The translations under genes were made by a program, and so were the position numbers. The notes under the pieces were generated by a model. That model worked only from the letters and a program-made list of their open reading frames with translations. It was not told the DNA's origin and searched no databases. 16,585 nt of DNA from Gammaproteobacteria bacterium (GTDB lineage: Bacteria; Pseudomonadota; Gammaproteobacteria; Granulosicoccales; Granulosicoccaceae), in the NCBI GenBank assembly GCA_020444765.1, contig JAGRHW010000031.1, positions 1 through 16,585 of the forward strand, read 5' to 3'. Below, piece after piece: positions 1-7,304 of the stretch; position 1 is the stretch's first letter, and each line of letters begins with the position of its first letter.

Positions 1-1
1 C

Positions 2-445
2 CGCGCCCACCACCGCGACCTGAACGGCTTCGGCGGCATGAGCCAGCCGATGCCGGTCTACTGGGGCCTGACGACGCTCGCTTTCTTCGCCGCGCTCGGT
101 CTGCCGGGCCTCGCGGGCTTCGTCTCGGAAGCGGTCACCTTGATCGGCGCCTACAACGCCGGCGACCCGCGCTTCCGCGTCCTCGTGCTGATCTCCGTGA
201 TCGGCATCGTGATCACCGCGGCCTTCCTGCTGTGGGCGATCCAACGCGTGTTCCTCGGCACCTTGAACGAGAAGTACAAGGACTACCCCGACATCAACGC
301 GCGCGAGATCTTCTGCCAGGCCCCGCTGCTGTTCCTCTGCGTCGCGCTCGGCATCCTGCCGTTCTACCTGCTCGACTGGATGGAGGGCAGCGTCGAACAC
401 TGGGTGTCCTCGATGAGCCAGGCCATCCAGATCATCAACGGCTAA
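2..445 (+). CDS. nuoM: NADH-quinone oxidoreductase subunit M, C-terminal part (5' end outside window)
   Basis: This is the last 147 residues of a NuoM-type proton-pumping subunit of respiratory complex I, an inner-membrane antiporter-like protein. The frame is open from base 2, and the residues before the first ATG at 38 (HHRDLNGFGG) continue the family pattern, so that ATG is internal and not the start. The segment with GLPGLAGFVSE matches the conserved GLPG-x-x-GF-x-E stretch late in NuoM. It is followed by two hydrophobic helices, with a conserved-looking loop (VFLGTLNEKY) between them, and a short polar tail. It is followed after 13 bases by nuoN, the usual order at the end of nuo operons. 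Codon use is extremely G/C-ending, unlike the genes beyond 2.1 kb. Family assignment is confident; the host lineage is not clear. Confidence 0.93.
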   Translation, partial: RAHHRDLNGFGGMSQPMPVYWGLTTLAFFAALGLPGLAGFVSEAVTLIGAYNAGDPRFRVLVLISVIGIVITAAFLLWAIQRVFLGTLNEKYKDYPDINAREIFCQAPLLFLCVALGILPFYLLDWMEGSVEHWVSSMSQAIQIING

Positions 446-458
446 GGAAAGCACCCAC

Positions 459-1481
459 GTGGAATACTGGGATGGGATGAAGGCGATCGCGCCGGAGCTC
501 TGGTTGACGGGCTTCGCGCTGCTCGCGCTGCTCGTCGACCTGCTGACGAAGGGGCGCAACTCGCGCACCGTCGGCTACGTGACCTTGGCGGGGCTCGGCG
601 TCACCGCGCTCGCGCTGATGGGGCAGAGCGAACGCGTCACGGCCTTCGGCATGGTCGAGGTCGACGCCTTCGGACGCTTCTTCAAGCTGTTCACGCTCGC
701 CGCGCTCGCCGTGGTGTGCGTGTTCGTGATGTCCGACCGTCGCGAGCGCCAGCACGGCATCGGGGAGTACTACTTCCTGCTGCTCGGCGCCGCCGTCGGC
801 ATCTTCTTCATGGTCTCCACGAACAACCTGCTGTTGCTCGTGCTCGGCCTCGAGCTGCTCAGCCTCGCGTCCTACTCGCTGGCGGGCTTCCACAAGGGCA
901 ACAAGGCGTCCGCCGAAGCCGCGCTCAAGTACGTCATCTTCGGCGGCCTCTCGGCCGGCGTGATGATCTTCGGCATCAGCCTGCTCTACGGCCTGACCGG
1001 CACGATCGACCTCGCCGAGATGGCGACGCTCGGCGGCGAAGGCCTGCCGCGCGGCCTCGTGAGCCAGCTCGCCGCCAGCCCGATCCCGGTCGGCATCGCG
1101 GTGACGATGGTGCTCGCCGGCTTCGCCTACAAGATCTCCGCGGTGCCGTTCCACTTCTGGACGCCCGACGTCTACCAAGGCGCGCCGACGCCCGTCACGA
1201 CCTTCCTCGCCGTCGCCTCGAAGGCCGCCGGCTTCGGCGCCCTGCTGCGCTTCCTCGGCGTGATGTTCGTGCGCGGCGACGTGCAGGGTCTCGTCGCCGA
1301 CTACGGCGGACAGGTCGGCCTGCTGATCGCGGTGCTCGCCGTGCAGGCGGGCGCCATCTCGGAGCGCGCGGGCTACCTCGTCACCGCGGCGACGATGCTC
1401 ACCATCGTCGTCTCGTCGTACTGGATCATGCTGCGCTACCCGACCCCGATCGCCGTCGACGCCCGGCTCCGCCGCGACTGA
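459..1481 (+). CDS. nuoN: NADH-quinone oxidoreductase subunit N, N-terminal two thirds joined to a non-NuoN tail
   Basis: Residues 1 to about 275 are clearly NuoN, a membrane antiporter-like subunit of complex I. They include APELWLTG near the N-terminus, the helix-rich LLLVLGLELLSLASYSLAGF, then the SAEAALKYVIFGG block and the signature FHFWTPDVYQGAPTPVTTFL. The GTG start at 459 is chosen because an AGGA sits about 10 bases upstream, just after the nuoM stop. The family is normally about 480-500 residues. Here the expected continuation (a GN-x-x-AL-x-Q-x-x-x-KRLLAYSSI-like block and several further helices) is absent. From about residue 278 the frame reads an unrelated hydrophobic sequence and stops at residue 340. 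A protein of this form would lack conserved residues of the proton channel and probably would not work in complex I. A chimeric assembly joint is the likeliest explanation; a real deletion-fusion is possible. Confidence 0.8.
   Translation: MEYWDGMKAIAPELWLTGFALLALLVDLLTKGRNSRTVGYVTLAGLGVTALALMGQSERVTAFGMVEVDAFGRFFKLFTLAALAVVCVFVMSDRRERQHGIGEYYFLLLGAAVGIFFMVSTNNLLLLVLGLELLSLASYSLAGFHKGNKASAEAALKYVIFGGLSAGVMIFGISLLYGLTGTIDLAEMATLGGEGLPRGLVSQLAASPIPVGIAVTMVLAGFAYKISAVPFHFWTPDVYQGAPTPVTTFLAVASKAAGFGALLRFLGVMFVRGDVQGLVADYGGQVGLLIAVLAVQAGAISERAGYLVTAATMLTIVVSSYWIMLRYPTPIAVDARLRRD
1290..1481 (+). other. Foreign C-terminal tail of the nuoN frame, resembling the end of a cation:proton antiporter
   Basis: The last 60 or so residues of the frame (GGQVGLLIAVLAVQAG, then TIVVSSYWIMLRYPTPIAV and a basic LRRD end) do not resemble any part of NuoN as known from the family. 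They read like the two final membrane helices and cytoplasmic end of a monovalent cation:proton antiporter of the CPA2/Kef type. That identification rests on remembered family style and is tentative. The left edge is approximate, since no sharp composition change marks the joint. This would be the remnant of a gene convergent with the phosphodiesterase that follows. Confidence 0.35.
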
Positions 1482-1489
1482 TTCAGTCG
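1475..1489. repeat. 15-bp perfect palindrome shared by two convergent stop codons
   Basis: The sequence cgactga-t-tcagtcg is a perfect inverted repeat with a single central base. The left arm holds the final GAC TGA of the nuoN-frame tail. The right arm, read on the other strand, holds the final GAC TGA of the phosphodiesterase gene. The two genes therefore end one base apart, tail to tail, with identical last codons. It is too short and lacks a T-run, so it is not a convincing terminator. It may be coincidence, a compact convergent end, or part of an assembly joint. Confidence 0.6.
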
Positions 1490-2316
1490 ATGAGCGTGCC
1501 GTCCGGGTTGAAGAACGGGTAGGGCCCCTCGAAGCGGTCGACGAAGCTCTGCTCGGAGAGCAGCGTGCCCGGTCCGCCGGACGGGTCGTCGCGCCACACG
1601 TGCAGCATCACCGCGCCCGGCTCCATGCGGTAGCCCGGCGTCGAGCCCTCGCGGTGGTCGAGCGCGACGGCGTGCGAGGGCGACGGCGCGATGAGCATCG
1701 GGATGCCGGCCACCGTGGTGCTGATGCTGCGATGCACGTGACCGCAGGCGACCAGCAGCACGTTGCGCCGCCCGGCCAGGGTCTCGATCAGCACCTCGGC
1801 ATTCAGCAGCCGCTGCACGTCCATGTGGACGATGCCGGTGTCGAACGGCGGGTGATGCAGCAGGACCATGGCGGGCCGGTCGCCGAGCGCCTCCAGTTCA
1901 CCGACCAGCCAGTCGACCTGTGCCGGGCGCAGTTCGCCGTGCGGCTTGCGCGGCACCACCGAGTCGAGCGCCAGCACGCGCAGCCGGCCGAAGTCGACGC
2001 CGTAGTCGAGCGTGCCGCTGGCCGGCAGGTAGCCGCCGTCGGCGAAGGCGAGCCGCATGCCGTCGCGGGTATCGTGGTTGCCGGGGATGACGTAAACCGG
2101 CATGTCCAGCGGCGCGAGCAGTTTACGCAGCAGGGCGTATTCCTCGGCGCGGCCGAAATCCGTCAGATCGCCGGTCATCAGGACCAGGTCCGGACGTTTC
2201 GTCAGTGCGAGGATATGCGCGACGCAGCGCCTGAGATTTTCCGCGGTGTCGACCCGCCGGTAGGCGAGGCGCCCTTCGGCCTTGATATGCGGATCGGTCA
2301 GTTGAGCTATCAGCAT
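1483..2316 (-). CDS. GpdQ-like cyclic nucleotide / glycerophosphodiester phosphodiesterase (class III metallophosphoesterase)
   Basis: A 277-residue binuclear metal phosphodiesterase. The metal ligands fall almost at the numbering of GpdQ: D8 and H10 (LTDPH), D50 (GDLTD), N80-H81 (PGNHD), H154/H155 (LLHHPPFD), then H193 and H195 (CGHVH). The C-terminus ending in PYPFFNPDGTLID is also typical of this subfamily. It is cytosolic with no signal peptide. It begins 4 bases after the ATPase stop and so is the last gene of the ABC importer operon; the likely job is cleavage of an imported phosphodiester, or of a cyclic nucleotide. Oddity: codons 1-82 have about 19 A/T-ending codons, while the remaining 195 have only about 9. 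The composition step sits near the conserved GNHD motif (about 2075), so the 3' part may come from a different but homologous gene. The protein as read is nevertheless full-length with all motifs present. Confidence 0.88.
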   Translation of the reverse strand: MLIAQLTDPHIKAEGRLAYRRVDTAENLRRCVAHILALTKRPDLVLMTGDLTDFGRAEEYALLRKLLAPLDMPVYVIPGNHDTRDGMRLAFADGGYLPASGTLDYGVDFGRLRVLALDSVVPRKPHGELRPAQVDWLVGELEALGDRPAMVLLHHPPFDTGIVHMDVQRLLNAEVLIETLAGRRNVLLVACGHVHRSISTTVAGIPMLIAPSPSHAVALDHREGSTPGYRMEPGAVMLHVWRDDPSGGPGTLLSEQSFVDRFEGPYPFFNPDGTLID

Positions 2317-2320
2317 GGTT

Positions 2321-3355
2321 TTACAGAATCAATAAAGAGTCCGGTTCGATCGACAGGCCGACCGGATCACCGGGCTTGAACTCTACGCGATTTTCCGTCT
2401 CGATGGTGATATTTTCTTCGCCGAGACCGCCGATGATCAGCCGGATGCGGTCGCCAAGAAAAAAAGCCGCATAAACGCTGCCGTTCAACAGGGCGGAATC
2501 AGCATCGACGATTCGAGCGTTTTCGGGCCGGAACATCGCCCGGACCGGACCGGTTTTATCGCTCGAAACCGGGATCTTGCCGCCCTGGGTCAGTAGCAAT
2601 CCATCACTGATGGTGCCGTCTATGCGGTTCATGGTGCCGATAAAATTTGCCACGAATTCCTCGCGCGGATCAAAGTACACCTCGCGGGCCGTGCCGACCT
2701 GCGCGACGCGGCCGCGATCCATGACGACGATCCGGTCGCCGAGCGACATTGCTTCGGCCTGATCGTGCGTCACATAAACCGTGGTGATACCCAGGCTGCG
2801 CAACAGCGCATTGATATCGACCCGCAAGCGTTCCCGCAGCAGGGCGTCCAGCGCGGTCAACGGCTCGTCGAGCAACAGAACCTTGGGCCGCACCGCGATG
2901 GCCCGGGCCAGCGCGACACGCTGTCGTTGACCGCCGGAGAGCTGATCGATACTCCGCTCGCGCAACTCGCCGATATGCATCATCGCCAGCATTTCCTCGA
3001 CGCGGGTGGCAACCCCGGCTGGATCGATCTTTCTGATCTTCAGGCCGTAGGCAATGTTTTGCTCCACATTCATATTGGGGAACAGCGCATAGGATTGAAA
3101 CACCATGCCGACATTGCGCCGCTCGATTGGCAGGTCGGTGACATCTTCCGTACCGAAAAACACCCGGCCGCCGGGATCGGGTGATTCAAGGCCGGCGATG
3201 ATTCTCAGGGTGGTGGTTTTGCCGCAGCCGGACGGACCGAGAAAGACGACAGTTTCGCCGCCTTTGATATCGAGCGACATGGCGTCGAGCGCTTTGGCGC
3301 CGTTCGGAAAGGTTTTGGCGCAGGACTGCAGGCGAATCGAAGTGCTGTCGTTCAT
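2321..3355 (-). CDS. ABC importer ATP-binding protein (PotA/FbpC/PhnT-like)
   Basis: A 344-residue ATPase of the polyamine/iron/2-aminoethylphosphonate importer class. Visible motifs are Walker A GPSGCGKTT (residues 40-48), Q-loop Q87 (MVFQSYALFP), signature LSGGQRQR (139-146), Walker B VLLLDEP (159-165), D-loop ALDA and switch H197 (VTHDQ). After about residue 240 there is a C-terminal TOBE-type substrate-side regulatory domain. It couples ATP hydrolysis at the inner face of the membrane to the two permeases encoded just upstream. Its ATG overlaps the stop of the preceding permease gene (ATGA), and only 4 bases separate it from the phosphodiesterase, so translation is probably coupled. The sequence alone does not give the substrate. 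Confidence 0.93.
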   Translation of the reverse strand: MNDSTSIRLQSCAKTFPNGAKALDAMSLDIKGGETVVFLGPSGCGKTTTLRIIAGLESPDPGGRVFFGTEDVTDLPIERRNVGMVFQSYALFPNMNVEQNIAYGLKIRKIDPAGVATRVEEMLAMMHIGELRERSIDQLSGGQRQRVALARAIAVRPKVLLLDEPLTALDALLRERLRVDINALLRSLGITTVYVTHDQAEAMSLGDRIVVMDRGRVAQVGTAREVYFDPREEFVANFIGTMNRIDGTISDGLLLTQGGKIPVSSDKTGPVRAMFRPENARIVDADSALLNGSVYAAFFLGDRIRLIIGGLGEENITIETENRVEFKPGDPVGLSIEPDSLLIL

Positions 3356-4197
3356 AAGGGTTTATTCCGTTGCATGCCGGGTAAGGAATCATCGTCGTCC
3401 GGCGGTGGCGGCGTGCTTCGTGTGCGCGGTTTGCCGTAGCGCTGCAGGGCGATCAGCAGCGGCATGATCATCAGCAGAAAAATAATTGTGTAGGCGCTGC
3501 CGACCTCCAGCCGCATCGAGGCGTAACTGTCGGCCAGACCGACCGGCAGGGTTTTGGTTTCCGGCGTGTGCAGCATCCAGGTGATGTTGAATTCGCCCAT
3601 CGACAAGGTGACGACCATCAGCGAGCCGGCGATGATGCCGGAGCGGCAATTCGGAATGACGATATCGAAAAAGCGCCGCCAGAAACCCGCGCCGAGGCTG
3701 GCGGCTCCTTCCTCGATGCTGCGAAAGTCGGCCGTGGACAACACTGCAAGCACGGAGCGCATCATAAAGGGCAGGGTGTAGAGCACGTGGCCGACCAGAA
3801 TAAACGCCCAGCTGGAGCGAAAATCCCGGAACGAACCGTAGGAAATGATTAATGCAAGCGCGATAGCAAGACCCGGAATCGCCAGCGGCAGGGTCAGCAG
3901 TTCCTCGATCATACGGGCGACCCGGCCCTGGCGTTTTGACAGGACATAAGCGGCCGGCACGCCGAGAATGATCGTGCAGATCAGGCAGGCCAGCGCGATC
4001 AGCAGCGAGAGGTAGATCGTCTCGTGATAAAGCGACCAGACCTCGACGATCCAGCGCAGGGTAACGCCGCTGGAAATGCCCTTGAAAAAGTTTTCCGTCA
4101 CGCCGGCCATGATCGACATCACGACCGGAACGATCAGAAACGCGCAGACCAGAACGGTGAAGGCCAGTTGCAGATAAAAACGGCTGCTTCGTTGCAT
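3352..4197 (-). CDS. ABC importer inner-membrane permease (PotC-like)
   Basis: A 281-residue membrane protein with about six hydrophobic segments. It has the EAA-loop motif of binding-protein-dependent permeases at residues 162-170 (EEGAASLGA), followed by the IPNCRSG continuation where the ATPase docks. It pairs with the permease gene upstream (4-base gap) to form the translocation channel. Its last bases overlap the ATPase start codon by 4. The C-terminus is unusual: after the last helix comes a proline- and aspartate-rich run (PPPPDDDD, around residues 263-270) that should be cytoplasmic. The second permease is the PotC/PhnV-like member by position, which is inference. Confidence 0.9.
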   Translation of the reverse strand: MQRSSRFYLQLAFTVLVCAFLIVPVVMSIMAGVTENFFKGISSGVTLRWIVEVWSLYHETIYLSLLIALACLICTIILGVPAAYVLSKRQGRVARMIEELLTLPLAIPGLAIALALIISYGSFRDFRSSWAFILVGHVLYTLPFMMRSVLAVLSTADFRSIEEGAASLGAGFWRRFFDIVIPNCRSGIIAGSLMVVTLSMGEFNITWMLHTPETKTLPVGLADSYASMRLEVGSAYTIIFLLMIMPLLIALQRYGKPRTRSTPPPPDDDDSLPGMQRNKPL

Positions 4198-4201
4198 GGC
4201 G

Positions 4202-5023
4202 CTAACCCGCCGCCGCGACGGTTGAGCCGGCCAGTGAACGGGCGATATTCAACACGATCCAGGTGATCAGCCCCAGCACGATACTCAAGGCCGCCGCGGT
4301 GGCGATATTGGCGCGCAGGGTAAATTCGGTATAAATCGTCATCGGCAGTACATCGATGTTGGTGGCCAGGGTAAAAGCCGTGCCGAACGCGCCCATGGCG
4401 GTGGCAAAGGCAATCGCGCCGGAAGCGATCAGGGCCGGTTTCAGGGCCGGCAGGATGACATCGCGGATCACCTGCCAGGGCGTCGCGCCCAGCGAGCGGG
4501 CGGCTTCTTCGAGTGCCACATCGAGTTTTTCGGCGGCCGCCATGATCGTCAGGATCACGCGCGGAATCGAGAAATAGACATAACCGAGGAAAAGTCCGCT
4601 GATCGAGTAGGCGAACACCAGTTTGTCGCCGGTTAGCATTGCCGTGATCTGTCCGATCAGGCCCTGCCGGCCGGCCAGCATGATGACCATAAAGCCGACC
4701 ACCACGCCGGGAAACGCCAGCGGAAAGGTCAGCATGGAGAGCAGCAGGTCGCGGCCGGCAAAGCGGTTGCGTTCCAGAAACAGTCCGGCGATCACCGCGA
4801 TTACCAGGGTTGCAATCGTGGTGGCGGCAGCGAGTACCGTGGTTGCAATAAGGCTTTCAAGATACCGTGCTTCGGTAAGCACCGAGGTGTAGGTCGAGAA
4901 ACCATCCGCGCCGCTGCCGGCAATATAGGCCAGATAAGCCATTGGTAAAAGAAAAAACGCCAGTGCGACTATAACCACCGGCAGGGCCAGTATGATGAGA
5001 TTCGGGAGTTCCTGTTTTTCCAT
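4202..5023 (-). CDS. ABC importer inner-membrane permease (PotB-like)
   Basis: A 273-residue permease with six or so membrane helices. The EAA-loop motif is at residues 172-180 (EEAARSLGA), followed by TPWQVIRDVILP. The start was placed at the ATG at 5023 (MEKQELPNL) because the first helix follows directly. A longer reading from a TTG at 5083 would begin inside the strong hairpin described at 5053-5075 and adds a 20-residue arginine/proline-rich leader not expected in the family. Ribosome binding site is weak (GCGGAT). This gene follows the binding-protein gene after 72 bases and is followed 4 bases later by the second permease, all in one operon. Confidence 0.9.
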   Translation of the reverse strand: MEKQELPNLIILALPVVIVALAFFLLPMAYLAYIAGSGADGFSTYTSVLTEARYLESLIATTVLAAATTIATLVIAVIAGLFLERNRFAGRDLLLSMLTFPLAFPGVVVGFMVIMLAGRQGLIGQITAMLTGDKLVFAYSISGLFLGYVYFSIPRVILTIMAAAEKLDVALEEAARSLGATPWQVIRDVILPALKPALIASGAIAFATAMGAFGTAFTLATNIDVLPMTIYTEFTLRANIATAAALSIVLGLITWIVLNIARSLAGSTVAAAG

Positions 5024-5052
5024 GCGATCCGCTTTGTCGTAGCCGTGAAGGA

Positions 5053-5075
5053 GCCGGGGCGGTGATCGCCCCGGC
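5053..5075. promoter_or_regulatory. Intercistronic stem-loop between binding-protein and permease genes
   Basis: Perfect 9-bp GC stem, gccggggcg paired with cgccccggc, and a 5-base loop. It lies in the 72-base gap after the binding-protein stop. No T-run follows on the transcript strand, so it is not a full terminator. Such hairpins between a binding-protein gene and its permease genes are known to stabilise the upstream message and reduce the downstream one. The same use here is inferred. Confidence 0.75.
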
Positions 5076-5095
5076 GACAGCAAGCAATGGTCCGC

Positions 5096-6112
5096 TTATC
5101 TGACTTCAGCGAGATAACGGTCGCCGAAGGCTTTTTGCACTTCCGCCATGCGGGCGTAATCGACCGGCTGGGCGCGTTCGTATTCAGAGTCGGGCAGGAA
5201 TTTCGACTGCGCTTCCTCGGACATCGCGCTGGCACGGACCGGACGCAGAAAAGCGTTCGCCCAGACTGCCTGGCCGGTGTCGGACATAATGAAGTCGAGA
5301 ATCTTCTTGCCCTCGTCGGCATGCGGTGCGCCCTTGACCAGGCTCATTACATAGGGAACGACTACTGTGCCTTCCTTGGGGATGACGAATTCGACATTCG
5401 CTTCATCCTTGTATTTTCCGCGATAGGCGTTGAAATCATAATCCAGAAGAATCGGAATTTCACCGGAGATCACGCGTGCGTAAGAGGTTTGTTTGGGGAC
5501 GATGGGATCGTTTTTGGCGAGATCCTTGAAGTAGCTGATAGCCGGGCCGAAGTCGTCAAAGGTGCCGCCCATGGCGCGGTTTATCGCCACCGCGCCGGCA
5601 TAACCGACGAAAGCGCTGGACGGATCGAGATAACCGACCATACCCTTGTATTCAGGCTTCAAGAGATCCGCCCAGGATGTGGGGACCGGCGTATCGCCGA
5701 GTGCGTCGACATTGACGAACAGGCCAAGCGCGCCCGAGTGAATCGTGAACCAGTTGCCGTCCGGATCTTTCAGACCGTCGGGAATATCATCCCAGTTGGC
5801 CGGCTTATAGGGCTCGACGACGCCTTCGTTTTTCGCCGCGATACCGAAGGAGACGCCGTAGTAGGCGACATCGGCGACAGGGTTGTCTTTTTCAGCGAGC
5901 AATTGCGAAAGAGTCTGGCCGGAGTTTTTATTGTCGTGCGGGATATCGTAGCCGAGATTTTCCTTGATGGCTTTCAGTTGCGATGCCCAGTCGGCCCATT
6001 GCGGCGGACAGTTATAGCAAATGGCATCAGCGGCGAAAGCCTGCGTGCCGAAGCCGGCAAAAATCAGTGCGCCGATACTGTTTATAAGTCGTTTTTTCGT
6101 GCTTTTTTTCAT
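5096..6112 (-). CDS. Periplasmic substrate-binding protein of the ABC importer
   Basis: A 338-residue extracellular solute-binding protein of the type-2 fold used by iron, thiamine, polyamine and phosphonate importers. A signal peptide is clear: basic KKSTKKR, a hydrophobic core, then AFA with cleavage probably between residues 27 and 28. GAG-GG lies 9 bases before the ATG, a good ribosome binding site. Mid-protein segments such as TSWADLLKPEYKGMVGYLDP and a late MSLVKGAPHADEGKKILDFI are typical of the family. Mature residues 5 and 8 are cysteines (CYNC, C32 and C35 of the precursor), an uncommon CxxC that could form a disulfide or touch ligand. It is the first gene of the operon, with a likely LacI-type operator 28-41 bases upstream of the start. 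The ligand is unknown. The GpdQ-like enzyme in the operon suggests a phosphorus-containing diester or phosphonate, as inference. Confidence 0.9.
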   Translation of the reverse strand: MKKSTKKRLINSIGALIFAGFGTQAFAADAICYNCPPQWADWASQLKAIKENLGYDIPHDNKNSGQTLSQLLAEKDNPVADVAYYGVSFGIAAKNEGVVEPYKPANWDDIPDGLKDPDGNWFTIHSGALGLFVNVDALGDTPVPTSWADLLKPEYKGMVGYLDPSSAFVGYAGAVAINRAMGGTFDDFGPAISYFKDLAKNDPIVPKQTSYARVISGEIPILLDYDFNAYRGKYKDEANVEFVIPKEGTVVVPYVMSLVKGAPHADEGKKILDFIMSDTGQAVWANAFLRPVRASAMSEEAQSKFLPDSEYERAQPVDYARMAEVQKAFGDRYLAEVR

Positions 6113-6139
6113 GATTCATTACCCTCATCGTTGAGATCT

Positions 6140-6153
6140 TGTAAATGTTGACA
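6140..6153. promoter_or_regulatory. Candidate LacI-family operator of the importer operon
   Basis: TGTAAATGTTGACA matches 12 of 14 positions of the perfect palindrome found upstream of the LacI-family gene. It lies in the 137-base gap before the binding-protein gene. It keeps the outer TGTAAA and ACA half-site bases. I could not place a confident sigma70 promoter around it. Confidence 0.65.
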
Positions 6154-6249
6154 GGTTATTGTTGCTCCGGTTTTCACGGAGTCAGCCTGCCTTATGGTGC
6201 CGGGTGAAATTGACAATCATGTGACTTTCCCCTTGTTTGTATTATTGTA

Positions 6250-7266
6250 TTAACCTTTATTACTGTGCTGCCCGCAGGATTCTCCATGTCGTATTCGATG
6301 CGGTAATACAAGGTTGGTAAGGCGCTCCCCCTGGTCGATTCGCCCTACCAGGTGTCTGGCTGCCCATTGGCCCATCTCCTCGGCCGGTTGCACTACGGTG
6401 GTAAGGTTGGGCGTGAGCAACTCTCCGATTGCGATGCCGTCGAAGCCGACCACCGAAACGTCTTCCGGAACACGAATTCCCCGTTGGGTCAGCGCTCTTA
6501 TGGCGGAGATTGCCAGCAAGTCGGTCGAGCAAAAGAACGCCGTGGGTGGAGCGGGGCCGAGTATCAGCTTGTGAATGGCTCCGTCGAGATCAGGGTCTTC
6601 GAAGCCGACTTCAATGACATCCAGTGCTTCGATAGCGTGACGTTCCAGCGCATCCCGGTATCCTGCGCGGCGCTCGACGGAGCGGTCGGACTCGGATAGT
6701 TTCCCGGCGATCATGGCGATTCGCCGATGTCCCAGCGCGATCAGTGATTCGATCATTTCCCCGGCGGCCGCGCGGTTATCGATACTCACCGTTGAGCAGC
6801 TGTTTCGTTTGCAGGGATTGAACATCAGGACAAACGGAACCTGGGTCGCGCGCAGCAGTTCCAGTGTTTCGTTGTCCCGCTCGTGGGAGACCGTTAATAT
6901 CAGGCCTTCGACCCTACTGTTCAAAAATGTTTCGATGGCGGACAGTTCGCGTGCGCTCTGGTAGGCCGAGGAGGCCAGCAGCACGCGGTAACCGGCTTCT
7001 TCGGCGGCTTGTTCGATACCCGCGACGGCATCGGCGAAGATCGGGTTTTTGAGGCTCGGCACCAGCACGCCAATCGTATGGGTGCGGGCGGTCTTTAGTT
7101 GCCGGCCGATCGTGTTCAGGCGAAAGCCGGATTTGCTGACGATCTCGTTGATCGCGCGTCGCGTTGCATCGCTCACCGGACCGCTGTTATTCATGACCCG
7201 CGAAACCGTCGCGGTTGAGACGCCGGCCTGCTGCGCTATGTCTTTTATGGTAAGGCGGCTTTTCAT
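6250..7266 (-). CDS. LacI-family transcriptional regulator
   Basis: A 338-residue repressor-type regulator. Residues 5-27 form the LacI helix-turn-helix (TIKDIAQQAGVSTATVSRVM), and residues 51-62 form the hinge (NTIGRQLKTART). From residue 64 (HTIGVLVPSLKNPIF) a periplasmic-binding-protein-like sensor domain runs to the end, with the family's ALGHRRIAMI and VSVVGFDG segments. The ATG at 7266 is preferred because the HTH begins a few residues later, as is usual, and because the palindromic operator then lies 40-53 bases upstream. Starts at 7299 and 7425 would add foreign N-terminal residues; the latter reads through the operator. It lies between the importer operon (same strand, downstream) and the oxoprolinase operon (divergent). 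Predicted to control itself and the importer, and perhaps the divergent operon. The inducer is not known. Confidence 0.92.
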   Translation of the reverse strand: MKSRLTIKDIAQQAGVSTATVSRVMNNSGPVSDATRRAINEIVSKSGFRLNTIGRQLKTARTHTIGVLVPSLKNPIFADAVAGIEQAAEEAGYRVLLASSAYQSARELSAIETFLNSRVEGLILTVSHERDNETLELLRATQVPFVLMFNPCKRNSCSTVSIDNRAAAGEMIESLIALGHRRIAMIAGKLSESDRSVERRAGYRDALERHAIEALDVIEVGFEDPDLDGAIHKLILGPAPPTAFFCSTDLLAISAIRALTQRGIRVPEDVSVVGFDGIAIGELLTPNLTTVVQPAEEMGQWAARHLVGRIDQGERLTNLVLPHRIRHGESCGQHSNKG

Positions 7267-7304
7267 TGCACTCAGCGACCATAAGAATTCCGGAGTCATT
7301 ACAC

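Noticed and set aside
435..1178. 247-codon minus-strand frame opposite nuoN
   Set aside because: Repetitive H/E/R/A-rich composition is typical of an antisense shadow; the + strand frame is NuoN.
459..1481. A naturally short NuoN
   Set aside because: The missing part includes the conserved KRLLAYSS-like helix region found across NuoN, and the tail does not resemble any NuoN; short natural forms of this shape are not known to me.
5024..5083. TTG start at 5083 for the first permease
   Set aside because: It would start next to the hairpin and add a non-membrane arginine/proline-rich leader; ATG 5023 fits the family.
6210..6237. TTGACA on the + strand in the gap before the LacI gene end
   Set aside because: No acceptable -10 box at 16-18 bases, and it would drive antisense transcription into lacI; treated as chance in an AT-rich stretch.
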